Shown here: one piece after another, positions 47,310 to 57,784 of the stretch | Position numbering within the stretch: position 1 is the first letter of the stretch | How the letters are laid out: each line of letters opens with the position of its first letter | Source: Tibeticola sediminis | GTDB lineage: Bacteria; Pseudomonadota; Gammaproteobacteria; Burkholderiales; Burkholderiaceae_C | Direction of reading: 5' to 3' | Assembly (NCBI RefSeq): GCF_003843835.1 | Contig: NZ_RKQL01000001.1 | Coordinates: 744,001-808,000, forward strand | DNA: 64,000 nucleotides | The notes under the pieces: model-generated | Databases searched by the model: none | What the model saw: only the letters and a program-made list of their open reading frames with translations | What the model was told of the DNA's origin: nothing | Position numbers and translations under genes: made by a program

Positions 47310-47768
47310 TCAGCCTGTCAATTCTTCGATCAGCTCGAAGCTCGTCTCGATCTGCGCGGTCTTGCCCAGCATCACCGAGGCCGAGCAGTACTTGTCGTGG
47401 CTGAGTGCAATCGCCCGCTCGACGGCGGCGGGCGGAATGCCCCGGCCACGCACCGTGAAGTGCATGTGGATGCGGGTGAACACCTTCGGATCGGTTTCGG
47501 CCCGATCGGCCTTGAGGCTCACGGTGCACGCGCGCACGTCGTGGCGGCCGCGGCGAAGAATCAACACCACGTCATAGGCCGTGCATCCGCCGGTGCCGGC
47601 CAACAGCAGCTCCATAGGCCGCGGCGCCAGGTTTTGCCCGCCGAGCGCGGGCTGCGCCGGGTCGGCAGCCCCGTCCATCACGAGCGCGTGGCCGCTGCCC
47701 GTCTCGGCCACGAAGCCCATCCCCGAGCGTGTCCCGCACGCCCCCGTCCAACTCACGGTGCATTCCAT
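47310..47768 (-). CDS. OsmC family protein
   Basis: This 152-residue protein has the OsmC fold with the two redox Cys in LAGTGGCTAYDVVLIL (about residue 62) and ALSHDKYCSASVML (about 127). It resembles YhfA-type rather than peroxide-inducible Ohr proteins. OsmC proteins reduce hydroperoxides with thiol, but for the YhfA type the role is less clear. It converges on recJ and diverges from ilvA with a 92-base gap. Confidence 0.87.
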   Translation of the reverse strand: MECTVSWTGACGTRSGMGFVAETGSGHALVMDGAADPAQPALGGQNLAPRPMELLLAGTGGCTAYDVVLILRRGRHDVRACTVSLKADRAETDPKVFTRIHMHFTVRGRGIPPAAVERAIALSHDKYCSASVMLGKTAQIETSFELIEELTG

Positions 47769-47860
47769 CTTGGCATCCTTTGCTCAAGCCCAACCCGCGC
47801 GATTGTGCATGGGTGCGCGGCAACGCGAAGACGGGCGGTGCGTTCCCTTACGATATCCGC

Positions 47861-49474
<1,614 letters not shown>

Positions 49475-49496
49475 AGCTTCCGCAATAATCCCAGCC

Positions 49497-50096
49497 ATGT
49501 CCCTGCTCGACTGGATCTCCCCGCACAAGAAGGCACCCGCGGCGGCGCCGACCACACCCCCGGTGCCGGCCCAGCCCAGCCCCAAGCCACGCGCGGCCGA
49601 ACTCAAAGCCGAGCGCGCGCGGCTGCGCGACCAGCTGCATCAAGTCGTACGCGAGTCCATGGTGCGTGCCGGCGTGCTCTCGAGCAGCTACAAGTTCAAA
49701 GTCATGGCGCTCGACCCCAAGGGCCAGCAGTTCCTGGTGCTGCTCGACCTCGCGCCCGAGCTCGACACCCGCCTGAGCACGCTCCAAGACATCGAAACCC
49801 TGATCGCGTCGGCGGCGAAGAGTCGGCACCAGATCACCGTCTCGGCGGTTTACTGGCGCTGCAGTGTCCACACCGCGCCCCCGCCCAAACCCGTCGAAGC
49901 CCCCAAGCCGGCCGCGAAACCCGAGGCTGCGCGTCAAAGCACGCCGCACGGCTTCGAGCCCACCGAAATCATCGACTCCCGCATGCCCAAGCCGGCCAGC
50001 GGCCTCGCCGAGGCCGAAACCCAAATCCTCGACGACGAACACGACCACCACCCGATCCCGGCGCTTGGGCCAACCCAGTACGGGGACTTGAGGTAG
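49497..50096 (+). CDS. Conserved unknown protein
   Basis: This 199-residue protein has no domain I recognise. The first 35 residues are Pro/Ala/Lys-rich (MSLLDWISPHKKAPAA), the middle forms a compact part (RLRDQLHQVVRESMVRAGVLS, then YKFKVMALDPKGQQFLVLLD and a short basic helix, about residues 40-120), and the rest is a low-complexity Pro/Lys/Glu tail ending DDEHDHHPIPALG. It is probably cytoplasmic: no signal peptide or membrane segment. It follows ilvA by 22 bases and converges on gspC with repeat A3 between them. Confidence 0.65.
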   Translation: MSLLDWISPHKKAPAAAPTTPPVPAQPSPKPRAAELKAERARLRDQLHQVVRESMVRAGVLSSSYKFKVMALDPKGQQFLVLLDLAPELDTRLSTLQDIETLIASAAKSRHQITVSAVYWRCSVHTAPPPKPVEAPKPAAKPEAARQSTPHGFEPTEIIDSRMPKPASGLAEAETQILDDEHDHHPIPALGPTQYGDLR

Positions 50097-50107
50097 CGTT
50101 GACCTAA

Positions 50108-50268
50108 GGCAACGCTGAACAAGTCCCTCGCGCGTCGCGCATCCCGGCTGCGGGCGGTCTGCTTCGTTGCAAATCCTCGCCATAGCTTCGGCTATGGCTG
50201 CGGTTTGCGCCTCGCATCCCATCCCGCGGCCGGGCGCGCACCATCGCGGGAACTTATTCAGCGTTGCC
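50108..50268. repeat. Palindromic MITE-like repeat, family A, copy A3
   Basis: This 161-bp copy is in inverse orientation to A1 and A2. Its ends are GGCAACGCTGAA and TTCAGCGTTGCC. Flanks are ctaa (50104-50107) and ctaag (50269-50273), a 4-bp duplication. The right flank contains the gspC stop codon (cta at 50269-50271, TAG on minus), so the element adjoins the gene end exactly. It lies between convergent genes. Confidence 0.88.
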
Positions 50269-50868
50269 CTAAGGCAATCTCGGGCTGGTCCCCATGATGG
50301 AGGGCATCGCCTGAGCGGGTGCCAAGCTGGGGACCGGCCCGGCCTGGGCTGCGCCCCCGACCCCCGACGCGGTCGACGACGCGGGCGGGGCAATCGGCAG
50401 CGGCAAGCTGCGCTCGGTGCCGTCGCGCCCGCGCAGACGAACCGAGCGCAGTTCGACGGCCACCAACACGACCCCAGGCTCGACCTCGGCACCCACCCGC
50501 ACCGGGCGGGGCGGCTGGCCATCGACCGCGATCAGCGCTGCACCCGTGCCGCCGCGCGGACTCGCCACGATGCCGAGCACGCGCAGCCGCGACTCCACGG
50601 GGGGTGCTGCCGCCACCTCGGCGGCCGCGGGCGCTGCCGCTGCGCCCAAAGCCCGGGCCACGGCGGCGAGATCGGGCATGCCCACCGCACCGGGTGCCGT
50701 GGCAGTGACGGAGCCTGGCGCGGGCAGTGAGCCCTGCAGCGCCCGCGTGGCGGCGACACGCAAGACCCAAAAGCTCGCACTGGCCGCAACCGCTGCCCAG
50801 ATGGCCAAGCTCATCAGCCACAAACCCAGGCGAGGGCCGAGCACCGCAGCGCGCAATCGAGTCTTCAT
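50269..50868 (-). CDS. gspC: Type II secretion system protein GspC
   Basis: This 199-residue inner-membrane protein has one membrane segment (about residues 17-37) and a periplasmic HR-type domain with RLRVLGIVASPRGGTGAALIAVDGQPPRPVRVGAEV (in parts, about 95-130), matching the homology region of GspC that links the platform to the secretin GspD. It lacks a PDZ or coiled-coil tail and ends in a low-complexity Pro/Ala stretch. It is divergent from gspG, as known in Burkholderia. Its TAG stop lies in the flank of repeat A3. Confidence 0.85.
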   Translation of the reverse strand: MKTRLRAAVLGPRLGLWLMSLAIWAAVAASASFWVLRVAATRALQGSLPAPGSVTATAPGAVGMPDLAAVARALGAAAAPAAAEVAAAPPVESRLRVLGIVASPRGGTGAALIAVDGQPPRPVRVGAEVEPGVVLVAVELRSVRLRGRDGTERSLPLPIAPPASSTASGVGGAAQAGPVPSLAPAQAMPSIMGTSPRLP

Positions 50869-50869
50869 G

Positions 50870-50904
50870 GTCGAAGATTATCATTGCCCTCAATGCTCTT
50901 CGAC
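50870..50904. promoter_or_regulatory. Inverted repeat in the gspC-gspG divergent gap
   Basis: The 44-base gap contains GTCGAAGA (50870-50877) matched by TCTTCGAC (50897-50904) and, inside, CATTG (50882-50886) matched by CAATG (50891-50895). The structure starts two bases from the gspC ATG and ends eight bases from the gspG ATG. It could be a regulator site or an RNA hairpin masking both starts. Neither gene has a clear Shine-Dalgarno site. Confidence 0.55.
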
Positions 50905-50912
50905 GCTCAACC

Positions 50913-51368
50913 ATGACCGATCCAGCCGCCTCCTCGCTCCCCGCCCCTGCCTCCAGCCGACGCTGGCGCGGTTTCACGCTGATCGAGCTGATGGTCGTGC
51001 TCGTCATCATCGGCGTGCTCGCCGCGCTGATCGTGCCCAATGTGCTCGACCGCGCCGACGACGCGCGCGTCACGGCGGCGCGCACCGACATCGCCAACCT
51101 GATGCAAGCGCTCAAGCTCTACCGGCTCGACAACCAGCGTTACCCCACCACCGAACAGGGCTTACAGGCTTTGGTGAAGAAGCCGACGACCGGCCCGATT
51201 CCACCGAACTGGCGCCCGTATCTCGACAAACTGCCCGCCGACCCCTGGGGGCGTCCTTATCAGTACCTGAACCCCGGGCTGCATGGCGAAGTCGACGTGT
51301 TCTCCTATGGCGCTGATGGGCAAAGCGGCGGCGAAGGCAAAGATGCCGACATCGGCAGTTGGCAATAG
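50913..51368 (+). CDS. gspG: Type II secretion system major pseudopilin GspG
   Basis: This 151-residue pseudopilin is cleaved by prepilin peptidase after Gly in RRWRG|FTLIELMVVLVIIGVL (about residue 20), leaving an N-methylated Phe. The mature part has LKLYRLDNQRYPTTEQGLQAL, then PWGRPYQYLNPG and a C-terminal VFSYGADGQSGGEGKDADIGSW with the calcium-site Asp residues. These match GspG closely. ATG 50913 is used; an upstream open stretch runs across gspC. It leads gspGHIJK on the plus strand. Confidence 0.94.
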   Translation: MTDPAASSLPAPASSRRWRGFTLIELMVVLVIIGVLAALIVPNVLDRADDARVTAARTDIANLMQALKLYRLDNQRYPTTEQGLQALVKKPTTGPIPPNWRPYLDKLPADPWGRPYQYLNPGLHGEVDVFSYGADGQSGGEGKDADIGSWQ

Positions 51369-51405
51369 GGCAACATCCGGAACTCGGGTGGCGCCCGGCA
51401 GGCCC

Positions 51406-51840
51406 ATGGGGCCTTGCCCAAAAGCCGCGGCCGGCTTCACGCTGCTCGAACTGCTGGTGGTGCTCACCCTCATCGGCATCGCCACGGCCGCCGTGACCCT
51501 GAGCCTGCCCGACCGCAGCGAAGCCGCGTTGGAACGCGAGGCCATCCGGCTGGCGGCTCTGCTCGAATCGGCGCGCACACAGTCGCGGGCCAGCGGCTCG
51601 CCCATCGTCTGGGAGCCGGTCCCGGGGGGATTTCGCTGGCGTGGTGGCGTCGCGCCTTCGGCCGAGCCGAAGTGGCTCGAACCTGAAATTTCCGCCAGCA
51701 CCCGCGCACCGCTGATGCTCGGGCCCGAGCCCATCATCGCGCCCCAGTCCGTCGAACTGCGCCACGCCGCCCTGCCGCAACGGCGCGCACGCATCTCCAC
51801 CGACGGCCTGCATCCCTTCCAGGTCGACCTGGAAGGCTGA
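51406..51840 (+). CDS. gspH: Type II secretion system minor pseudopilin GspH
   Basis: This protein of about 144 residues has a short leader (MGPCPKAAAG) with cleavage before FTLLELLVVLTLIGIATAAV, followed by LEREAIRLAALLESARTQSRASGSPI and a C-terminal ARISTDGLHPFQVDLEG. This fits GspH. The start is uncertain: ATG 51406 is chosen, GTG 51388 is possible, and no ribosome site is evident. It lies 37 bases after gspG and four before gspI. Confidence 0.85.
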   Translation: MGPCPKAAAGFTLLELLVVLTLIGIATAAVTLSLPDRSEAALEREAIRLAALLESARTQSRASGSPIVWEPVPGGFRWRGGVAPSAEPKWLEPEISASTRAPLMLGPEPIIAPQSVELRHAALPQRRARISTDGLHPFQVDLEG

Positions 51841-51844
51841 AGCC

Positions 51845-52261
51845 ATGACCGCAGCCATGGGCCCGCCCCGAGCCTGCTCCAACCGACCCGACCGGCGCGA
51901 ACCCCGACGCGGCTGGGCCGGTTTCACGCTGATCGAGGTGCTGGTCGCGCTGGCCATCGTCGCGGTCGCACTGGGAGCCGCGAGCCGCTCCGCGCTCACC
52001 CTGACCGACGCGGCCGATCGCCAGCGCGAAGCCCTGCTCGCGGGGCTCTGCGCGCAAAACGCCCTGGTGCAATTGCGCCTGGCGCGCACACTGCCCGCCG
52101 TCGGAGAATCCACGCAAAGCTGCATCCAGGGTGGCAAGACCTACACCGTGGCGCTGACGGTGCGCCCCACGCCCAACCCGGCACTGCTGCGGCTGACGAT
52201 CCGGGTCGATGACGGCGAGATCACGCGCGCGGAAACGGTGGCGCTGGCCTCTCGATACTGA
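51845..52261 (+). CDS. gspI: Type II secretion system minor pseudopilin GspI
   Basis: This 138-residue pseudopilin has a basic leader ending in AG|FTLIEVLVALAIVAVALGA (cleavage at about residue 27), with the conserved Glu5, and then LTDAADRQREALLAGLCAQNALVQLRL (in parts) typical of GspI. A second in-frame ATG at 51857 could be the true start. It tips the pseudopilus with GspJ and GspK. It lies four bases after gspH and eight before gspJ. Confidence 0.88.
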   Translation: MTAAMGPPRACSNRPDRREPRRGWAGFTLIEVLVALAIVAVALGAASRSALTLTDAADRQREALLAGLCAQNALVQLRLARTLPAVGESTQSCIQGGKTYTVALTVRPTPNPALLRLTIRVDDGEITRAETVALASRY

Positions 52262-52269
52262 AGTTCTCC

Positions 52270-52959
52270 ATGGACCGCGCATCGACCCGATCGCACCGCC
52301 GAAGCGCCGGCTTCACGCTGGTCGAGGTGCTCATCGCCACGGCGCTCCTGAGCGTGATGGCGCTGATCGCCTGGCGTGGCCTCGATGCGATGCAGCGCAG
52401 CGTGACGGTCTCGCAGGAGCACAGCGACGAGGCGCTGGCGCTGCAAGCCGTGCTCGATCAATGGCGCCGCGACCTCGATCAGATGGTGGCCTTGCCCGCC
52501 ATGCAAGCGATCGACTGGGATGGGGTTGCCGTGCGCATCACCCGGCGCGACGCGGTCGACGCCGGATCGGGCGTGCGCGTCGTCGCCTGGGCGCGGCGCG
52601 GCGTCGATGGTGCCTGGCGGCGTTGGCAGTCCGAGCCCTTGCGCGACCGCGCCGAGTGGGCGAGCGCCTGGCAACAGGCGAGCGTTTGGGCGCGTGGGGA
52701 CATGCGCGGGCTGGACGACGCACGCACGGTGCGCCTGGGTACGGTCACGGACTGGCGGCTGTTTTACTTCCGCAACAATGCCTGGACGAACCCGTTGTCG
52801 AGCGCGGACACGCCGGCCGCCGGCACGGCACCCACCGCGGCCGCGCCGCTCGTGCCCGAAGGCGTGCGCTTGATCGTCCAGCTTGCCGCGCCTCGGTCCC
52901 TCGCTGGGACGATCACGCTCGACTGGGTGCGGCCGACGCTCGCCCCGACACGCGGATGA
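52270..52959 (+). CDS. gspJ: Type II secretion system minor pseudopilin GspJ
   Basis: This 229-residue pseudopilin has leader RSHRRSAG|FTLVEVLIATALLSVMALIAW (cleavage at about residue 14). WRGLDAM, VLDQWRRDLDQM and a C-terminal LIVQLAAPRSLAGTITLDWV fit GspJ, as does its length. It forms the pseudopilus tip complex with GspI and GspK. Its stop overlaps the gspK ATG (ATGA). Confidence 0.9.
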   Translation: MDRASTRSHRRSAGFTLVEVLIATALLSVMALIAWRGLDAMQRSVTVSQEHSDEALALQAVLDQWRRDLDQMVALPAMQAIDWDGVAVRITRRDAVDAGSGVRVVAWARRGVDGAWRRWQSEPLRDRAEWASAWQQASVWARGDMRGLDDARTVRLGTVTDWRLFYFRNNAWTNPLSSADTPAAGTAPTAAAPLVPEGVRLIVQLAAPRSLAGTITLDWVRPTLAPTRG

Positions 52960-53981
52960 ATGCCCGGCCCGACGCCCCCCTCCGCGCCCGGCGCACGCCG
53001 CGCCGCGAGCGGGGTGCTGCCTTGTTGCTGGCCATGCTGGTCGTGACCCTGGTCGCGACCCTCGCTGCGCGCACGCTGTGGCAACGATGGCGGGCCATCG
53101 AGGTCGAGACGGCCGAGCGCACGCGCGCGCAAGCGGAGTGGCTGCTCACCGGAGCCGCCGACTGGGCGCGTCTGATCCTGCGCGAAGACGCCCGCAGCGG
53201 TGGCGCCGACCATCTGGGCGAGCCCTGGTGCGTGCCTTTGCAGGAGTCACGCCTGTCGAGCTTCGTAGCCGCCGGCGGGGGCGACACGAGCGGCATCGAG
53301 CGCGATGCCTTCCTCTCGGGGGCGATCGTGGACCTGCAAGGCCGGCTCAACCTCACCAACCTCGTCGAAGGCGATCGAATTTCCAAGACGGCCCAAGCCG
53401 CCTTCACGCGCCTCTATCGCCAACTCGGCTTGCCCGAATCCGAGGTCGATGCGCTCGCGCAGGCCTTGCTCGACGCGCGGCGCGCGAACGCTGCGGCCAC
53501 GTCGACCGCGCCGCTGCCCCCGGAACGCTACGAGGACCTCGCTTGGCTGGGCCTGCCTGCGGCGCGGCTGCAGCAGCTCGAACCTTTCGTCACCCTGCTG
53601 CCCGAGCCCACCCCGGTCAATGTCAACACCGCGCCGCCGGAGGTCCTGATCGCCCTGTCCGAAAAGCTCTCGCCTTCGGACCTGCCCCGCTTGCTGCAAG
53701 AGCGCGCCAGCGCGCATTTCTCGACCACGCTCGATCCCCGTCTCGGCCCCGCGCTGCTGGAAGCCGGCACCCGCGGCCAGATCGCGGTCGCCAGTCGTTA
53801 TTTCCAGATCCGCATCCGGGTCCGGCTCGACGCGCTCACGGTCGAAGAGGTGCTCGGCGTGCGGCGCGATGGTCTCAACGTGCTGCCCTTGTGGCGCACC
53901 CGATCCGGTGGGCCATCCGGCACAGAGGCTGAGAGGGCATTGGGCGTGCCCGAAGGGGCGCCCCAAAACGCGCCCGAGTAG
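52956..53981 (+). CDS. gspK: Type II secretion system minor pseudopilin GspK with repeat-derived tail
   Basis: This 341-residue tip pseudopilin has a leader ending RRERG|AALLLAMLVVTLVATLAART and a large domain with LTGAADWARLILREDA, the calcium-binding helical region LVEGDRIS, and VNVNTAPPEVLIALS (about residues 222-236). Its last 19 residues (from GTEAERALG) are not native: they are read from repeat B2, which entered after the codon for Thr323. Without the insertion the protein would continue GAPLQSAAPS and stop in an ATGA overlap with gspL. The pseudopilin body is intact, so function may survive. Confidence 0.92.
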   Translation: MNARPDAPLRARRTPRRERGAALLLAMLVVTLVATLAARTLWQRWRAIEVETAERTRAQAEWLLTGAADWARLILREDARSGGADHLGEPWCVPLQESRLSSFVAAGGGDTSGIERDAFLSGAIVDLQGRLNLTNLVEGDRISKTAQAAFTRLYRQLGLPESEVDALAQALLDARRANAAATSTAPLPPERYEDLAWLGLPAARLQQLEPFVTLLPEPTPVNVNTAPPEVLIALSEKLSPSDLPRLLQERASAHFSTTLDPRLGPALLEAGTRGQIAVASRYFQIRIRVRLDALTVEEVLGVRRDGLNVLPLWRTRSGGPSGTEAERALGVPEGAPQNAPE

Positions 53982-54082
53982 GCGCAAAGCACAGCCGTAG
54001 CTCGGGCTACGGCGCGCATTTGCAACGCCCTCGGGCGTGTTTTGGGGCGTCAAAGCGGGCATGACCAATTCCCTTTCAGCCT
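53926..54082. repeat. Palindromic MITE-like repeat, family B, copy B2, split by transposon
   Basis: This 157-bp copy of repeat B1 begins AGGCTGAGAGGG and ends CCCTTTCAGCCT. Its target duplication is cacag: left at 53921-53925 in gspK and right at 63498-63502, beyond the transposon. The Tn3-family element inserted in its last five bases (agcct). It supplies the last 19 codons and stop of gspK. Confidence 0.9.
54078..54082. repeat. Transposon target site duplication, left copy
   Basis: agcct directly before the left inverted repeat, repeated at 63493-63497 directly after the right one. Five bases is the duplication size of Tn3-family transposons. Confidence 0.93.
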
Positions 54083-54120
54083 GGGGTCGTCTCAGAAAAC
54101 GGAAAATAAAGCACGCTAAG
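54083..54120. repeat. Left terminal inverted repeat of transposon
   Basis: 38 bp: GGGGTCGTCTCAGAAAACGG, then AAAATAAAGCACGCTAAG. The first 20 bases match the right end except one. It ends 13 bases before the tnpA stop codon. Confidence 0.95.
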
Positions 54121-54133
54121 CCGGTTGCAGCGG

Positions 54134-57082
54134 TCAGAGCGGCCTGAAGTTTCCCGCGCCGATCTTGACGCTGCTGCGCCAGAGGTAGTCGCCGGTCAGG
54201 TTGATGTGCTCCCAGCCCAGCGGCGACAGGTACTGCAACAGCGCGGCATCGACGGCGTGGCCATGGCTACGCAAGGAGTTTGCGGCTCGTTCCAGATAGA
54301 CCGTGTTCCACAGCACGATGGCCGCCGTCACCAGGTTGAGGCCGCTGGCTCGGTAGCGCTGTTGCTCGAAACTGCGGTCGCGGATTTCGCCCAGCCGGTT
54401 GAAGAACACGGCGCGGGCCAACGCGTTGCGGGCTTCGCCCTTGTTCAACCCGGCATGCACGCGGCGGCGCAGTTCCACGCTTTGCAGCCAGTCCAGGATG
54501 AACAGCGTACGCTCTATGCGCCCCAGCTCGCGCAGCGCCACGGCCAGGCCGTTCTGGTGTGGATAGCTGCCGAGTTTCCTGAGCATCAGCGAGGCCGTTA
54601 CCGTGCCCTGCTTGATCGAGGTGGCCAGCCGCAGGATTTCGTCCCAATGGGCGCGTACATGCTTGATGTTGAGCGTGCCGCCGATCATCGGTTTCAGCCC
54701 GTCATATGTGGCGTTGCCCTCGGGGATGTAGAGCTTGGTGTCACCCAAGTCGCGGATGCGCGGCGCGAAGCGGAAGCCCAGGAGGTGCATCAGGGCGAAG
54801 ACATGATCGGTGAAGCCCGCCGTGTCGGTGTAGTGCTCCTCGATCCGCAAATCCGACTCGTGGTACAGCAGGCCGTCGAGCACATAGGTCGAATCACGCA
54901 CGCCGACGCTAACCACTTTGATATGAAATGGAGCGTACTGGTCGGAAATGTGGGTGTAGAAAGTTCGCCCTGGACTGCTACCGTATTTCGGGTTGATGTG
55001 CCCCGTGCTCTCGGCTTTGCCGCCGGTTCTGAAGTTCTGGCCGTCTGACGATGACGTGGTGCCGTCCCCCCAATGTGAGGCAAAGGGATGCCGGAACTGC
55101 GCATTGACCAACTCGGCCAGTGCTGTCGAATAGGTTTCGTCACGGATATGCCAGGCTTGCAGCCAGGACAGCTTGGCATAGGTCGTGCCGGGGCAGGACT
55201 CGGCCATCTTGGTCAGGCCAAGATTGATCGCATCGGCCAGGATGGTGGACAGCAGCAGGTGCTTGTCCTTGGCCAAGTCACCCGATTTCAGGTGCGCAAA
55301 GTGCCGGGTGAAACCCGTCCACTCATCTACCTCCAACGACAATTCGGTGATCTTGATGTGCGGCAGCGCCATCGCCGTTTGGTCGATCAGCGCCTGTGCG
55401 GTGTCGGGCACCGCCGCATCCAGCGGCGTGATCTTCAAGCCGGACTCGGTGATGATGGCATCTGGCAGGTCGTTGGCCAGTGCCATGCGGTTGACGGTGG
55501 CAAGCTGCGTTTCCAGCAGCGTCAGCCGGTTGTGCAGGTACCTGTCACAGTCGGTGGCCACGGCCAGCGGCAATTCGCTGGCCTGCTTGAGGCTGGCGAA
55601 TTTCTCGGGTGGTACCAGGTAGTCCTCGAAGTCCTTGAACTGGCGCGATCCCTGTACCCAGATATCGCCGGAACGCAGCGCGTTCTTCAGTTCCGACAGG
55701 GCGCACAGCTCGTAATAGCGCCGGTCGATACCGGCGTCGGACATCAACAGTTTTTCCCAGCGTTTCTTGATGAAGCCGGTCGGCGCATCAGCAGGCACCT
55801 TGCGGGCGTTGTCGGCATTCATGCCGCGCAGCACCTCGATGCCTTCGAGCACGTCCTTGGCAGCGGGCGCAGCTCGCAGCTTGAGTACGTCGAGGAGTTC
55901 CGGTGAATAGCGGCGCAACGTGGCGTAGCTCTGACCGATGCGGTGCAGGAAATCGAAATCCTCGGGCTGGGCGAGCTTCTGCGCTTCGGTGACGCTCTCG
56001 GCAAAAGCGTCCCAGGACATGACGGCTTCGATGGCGGCGAACGGATCGCCACCGCTTTGTTTGGCCTCGATCAGTGCCTGGCCGATGCGCCCGTACAGGC
56101 GCACCTTGGCGTTGATCGCCTTGCCGGATGCTTGAAACTGCTGCTGATGCTTGTTCTTGGCAGCGTTGAACAGCTTGCCCAGGATACGGTCGTGTAGGTC
56201 GATGATTTCGTCGGTGACGGTGGCCATGCCCTCGATGGCCAGCGCCACAAGGGTGGCGTAGCGGCGCTGTGGCTCGAACTTGGCCAGGTCGGCAGGCGTC
56301 ATCTGGCCACCCTCGCAGGCGATCTTGAGCGGCCGGTTCTGGTGCACCAGTCGCTCTACGCCGGTGGGCAGGTCGAGCGCCTGCCAAGCCTTGAGGCGTT
56401 CGATGTGTTCAAGCATATGCCGCGAGTTCGGCTTGGCAGGTGATTGGCGCAGCCAGGCCAGCCAGGTCGTCTTGCCGTTGTCGCGGCGCTTCAGCAAATC
56501 ATCGAGGCGATGCCGATGCGCGCTCAACAACGGATTGGACAATGTTTCGTAAATACGCCGGTTGGCGCGTGTGATCGCCTCGGCACTGGCGCGCTCGATG
56601 GCGTTGATCGCAGGCAAAATGACCGACTGCCGCCGTAGATGCTCAATCAAGGCACTGGTCAGCACGATGCCTTTGTCGGTCTGCATGGCCAGCTCGGTCA
56701 GTGTGTGCACGGCTTGCCGGTAGTGGCTCATGGTGAAGGGCTGGAAGCCGAACACCGTTTGCAGCTCGGCCAGGTGCTCGCGGCGGGTCTGCTCTCGCTG
56801 CCCGTACTCGTTCCAGCTTTCGACGCCAACTTTGAGCTGATCGGCGACCAATTTCAGCAAGGGCGGAAACGGCGGTTGATCGACGCCAAGGATGATGCCA
56901 GGGAAGCGCAGGTAGCAGAGCTGCAACGCGAAGCCCAACCGGTTTGCTGGCCCGCGCCGTTGCCGGATGAGAGACAGGTCGGTTTCGCTGAACGTGTAAT
57001 ACCGGATCCGGTCGTCCTTAGTGTCCGGCAACGCCAGCAGGTTTTCCCGCTCGGCGGCGGACAAAATGGAACGCCGAGGCAT
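54134..57082 (-). CDS. tnpA: Tn3 family transposase TnpA
   Basis: This 982-residue DDE transposase is full length for the family. It starts [20 protein letters not shown], has the N-terminal DUF4158-type DNA-binding region and the catalytic core with Asp in SSSDGQNF (about residue 679), Asp in [13 protein letters not shown] (about 754) and Glu in [10 protein letters not shown] (about 930). It cuts and joins the 38-bp ends to make cointegrates. Its start is two bases after the tnpR stop, so both are made from one transcript. No internal stop or frameshift is seen. Confidence 0.96.
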   Translation of the reverse strand: MPRRSILSAAERENLLALPDTKDDRIRYYTFSETDLSLIRQRRGPANRLGFALQLCYLRFPGIILGVDQPPFPPLLKLVADQLKVGVESWNEYGQREQTRREHLAELQTVFGFQPFTMSHYRQAVHTLTELAMQTDKGIVLTSALIEHLRRQSVILPAINAIERASAEAITRANRRIYETLSNPLLSAHRHRLDDLLKRRDNGKTTWLAWLRQSPAKPNSRHMLEHIERLKAWQALDLPTGVERLVHQNRPLKIACEGGQMTPADLAKFEPQRRYATLVALAIEGMATVTDEIIDLHDRILGKLFNAAKNKHQQQFQASGKAINAKVRLYGRIGQALIEAKQSGGDPFAAIEAVMSWDAFAESVTEAQKLAQPEDFDFLHRIGQSYATLRRYSPELLDVLKLRAAPAAKDVLEGIEVLRGMNADNARKVPADAPTGFIKKRWEKLLMSDAGIDRRYYELCALSELKNALRSGDIWVQGSRQFKDFEDYLVPPEKFASLKQASELPLAVATDCDRYLHNRLTLLETQLATVNRMALANDLPDAIITESGLKITPLDAAVPDTAQALIDQTAMALPHIKITELSLEVDEWTGFTRHFAHLKSGDLAKDKHLLLSTILADAINLGLTKMAESCPGTTYAKLSWLQAWHIRDETYSTALAELVNAQFRHPFASHWGDGTTSSSDGQNFRTGGKAESTGHINPKYGSSPGRTFYTHISDQYAPFHIKVVSVGVRDSTYVLDGLLYHESDLRIEEHYTDTAGFTDHVFALMHLLGFRFAPRIRDLGDTKLYIPEGNATYDGLKPMIGGTLNIKHVRAHWDEILRLATSIKQGTVTASLMLRKLGSYPHQNGLAVALRELGRIERTLFILDWLQSVELRRRVHAGLNKGEARNALARAVFFNRLGEIRDRSFEQQRYRASGLNLVTAAIVLWNTVYLERAANSLRSHGHAVDAALLQYLSPLGWEHINLTGDYLWRSSVKIGAGNFRPL

Positions 57083-57084
57083 AG

Positions 57085-57642
57085 CTATCCAGTTCTCAAG
57101 TATTGATACAGGGTTTCGCGGCTGATGCCATAGTCGCGAGCGACAGTCGCTTTTTGCTCGCCCTCAGCAATGCGGCGCTTCAGCTCGACAATTTGCGGTT
57201 CGCTCAGGGACTTTTTCCGGCCTCGGTATGCGCCACGCTGCTTGGCCAGCGCGATACCTTCACGCTGCCGCTCCCGAATCAAGGCACGCTCGAACTCAGC
57301 AAACGCGCCCATCACCGACAGCATGAGATTCGCCATCGGCGAGTCTTCGCCGGTGAAGCTCAAACTTTCCTTGGCGAACTCGATGCGCACACCGCGCTTC
57401 GTCAGCTTTTGCACCAAGCGCCGAAGGTCATCGAGATTGCGGGCCAGCCGATCCATGCTATGCACCACCACCGTGTCGCCGTCGCGCACAAATGAGAGCA
57501 AAGCATCGAGTTCCGGCCGCTGGGTGTCCTTGCCCGATGCCTTGTCGGTGAACACCTTGTCCACTTGGACTTGTTCAAGTTGCCGTTTCGGGTTCTGGTC
57601 AAAGCTGCTGATCCGGACATAGCCGATACGTTGACCTTTCAA
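57085..57642 (-). CDS. tnpR: Serine resolvase TnpR
   Basis: This 185-residue site-specific recombinase resolves cointegrates. The catalytic Ser is in [13 protein letters not shown], followed by [39 protein letters not shown] (pieces of the E-helix) and a C-terminal HTH ([18 protein letters not shown]). The start is TTG 57642, with GGAGG seven bases upstream; this gives the standard resolvase length, whereas the open frame continues 25 residues upstream into res without resemblance. Confidence 0.93.
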   Translation of the reverse strand: MKGQRIGYVRISSFDQNPKRQLEQVQVDKVFTDKASGKDTQRPELDALLSFVRDGDTVVVHSMDRLARNLDDLRRLVQKLTKRGVRIEFAKESLSFTGEDSPMANLMLSVMGAFAEFERALIRERQREGIALAKQRGAYRGRKKSLSEPQIVELKRRIAEGEQKATVARDYGISRETLYQYLRTG

Positions 57643-57662
57643 GACGCCTCCGATGCTGAATG

Positions 57663-57782
57663 TGTCAGGAAAGAATCTATGACGTTTGGCGGCATGTGTC
57701 AATAAATTACAAACCAAAGCCTATTCTGACGCCGCGTGTGCGATGTGCCTGACATCAGGATAGGGTACAGCCCAATCTGACG
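57663..57782. other. Transposon resolution site (res) with three subsites
   Basis: Three arms of CGTCA/TGACA type lie between tnpR and the passengers. Subsite I is at 57753-57782; read on minus it is CGTCAGATTGGG followed by CTGTACCCTATCCTGATG, closely similar to Tn21-type res I. Subsite II is at about 57697-57731 (CGTCAGAATAGG to TTGACA) and III at about 57663-57684. The tnpR and tnpA promoters are expected here. Subsite limits are by eye. Confidence 0.75.
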
Positions 57783-57784
57783 CG

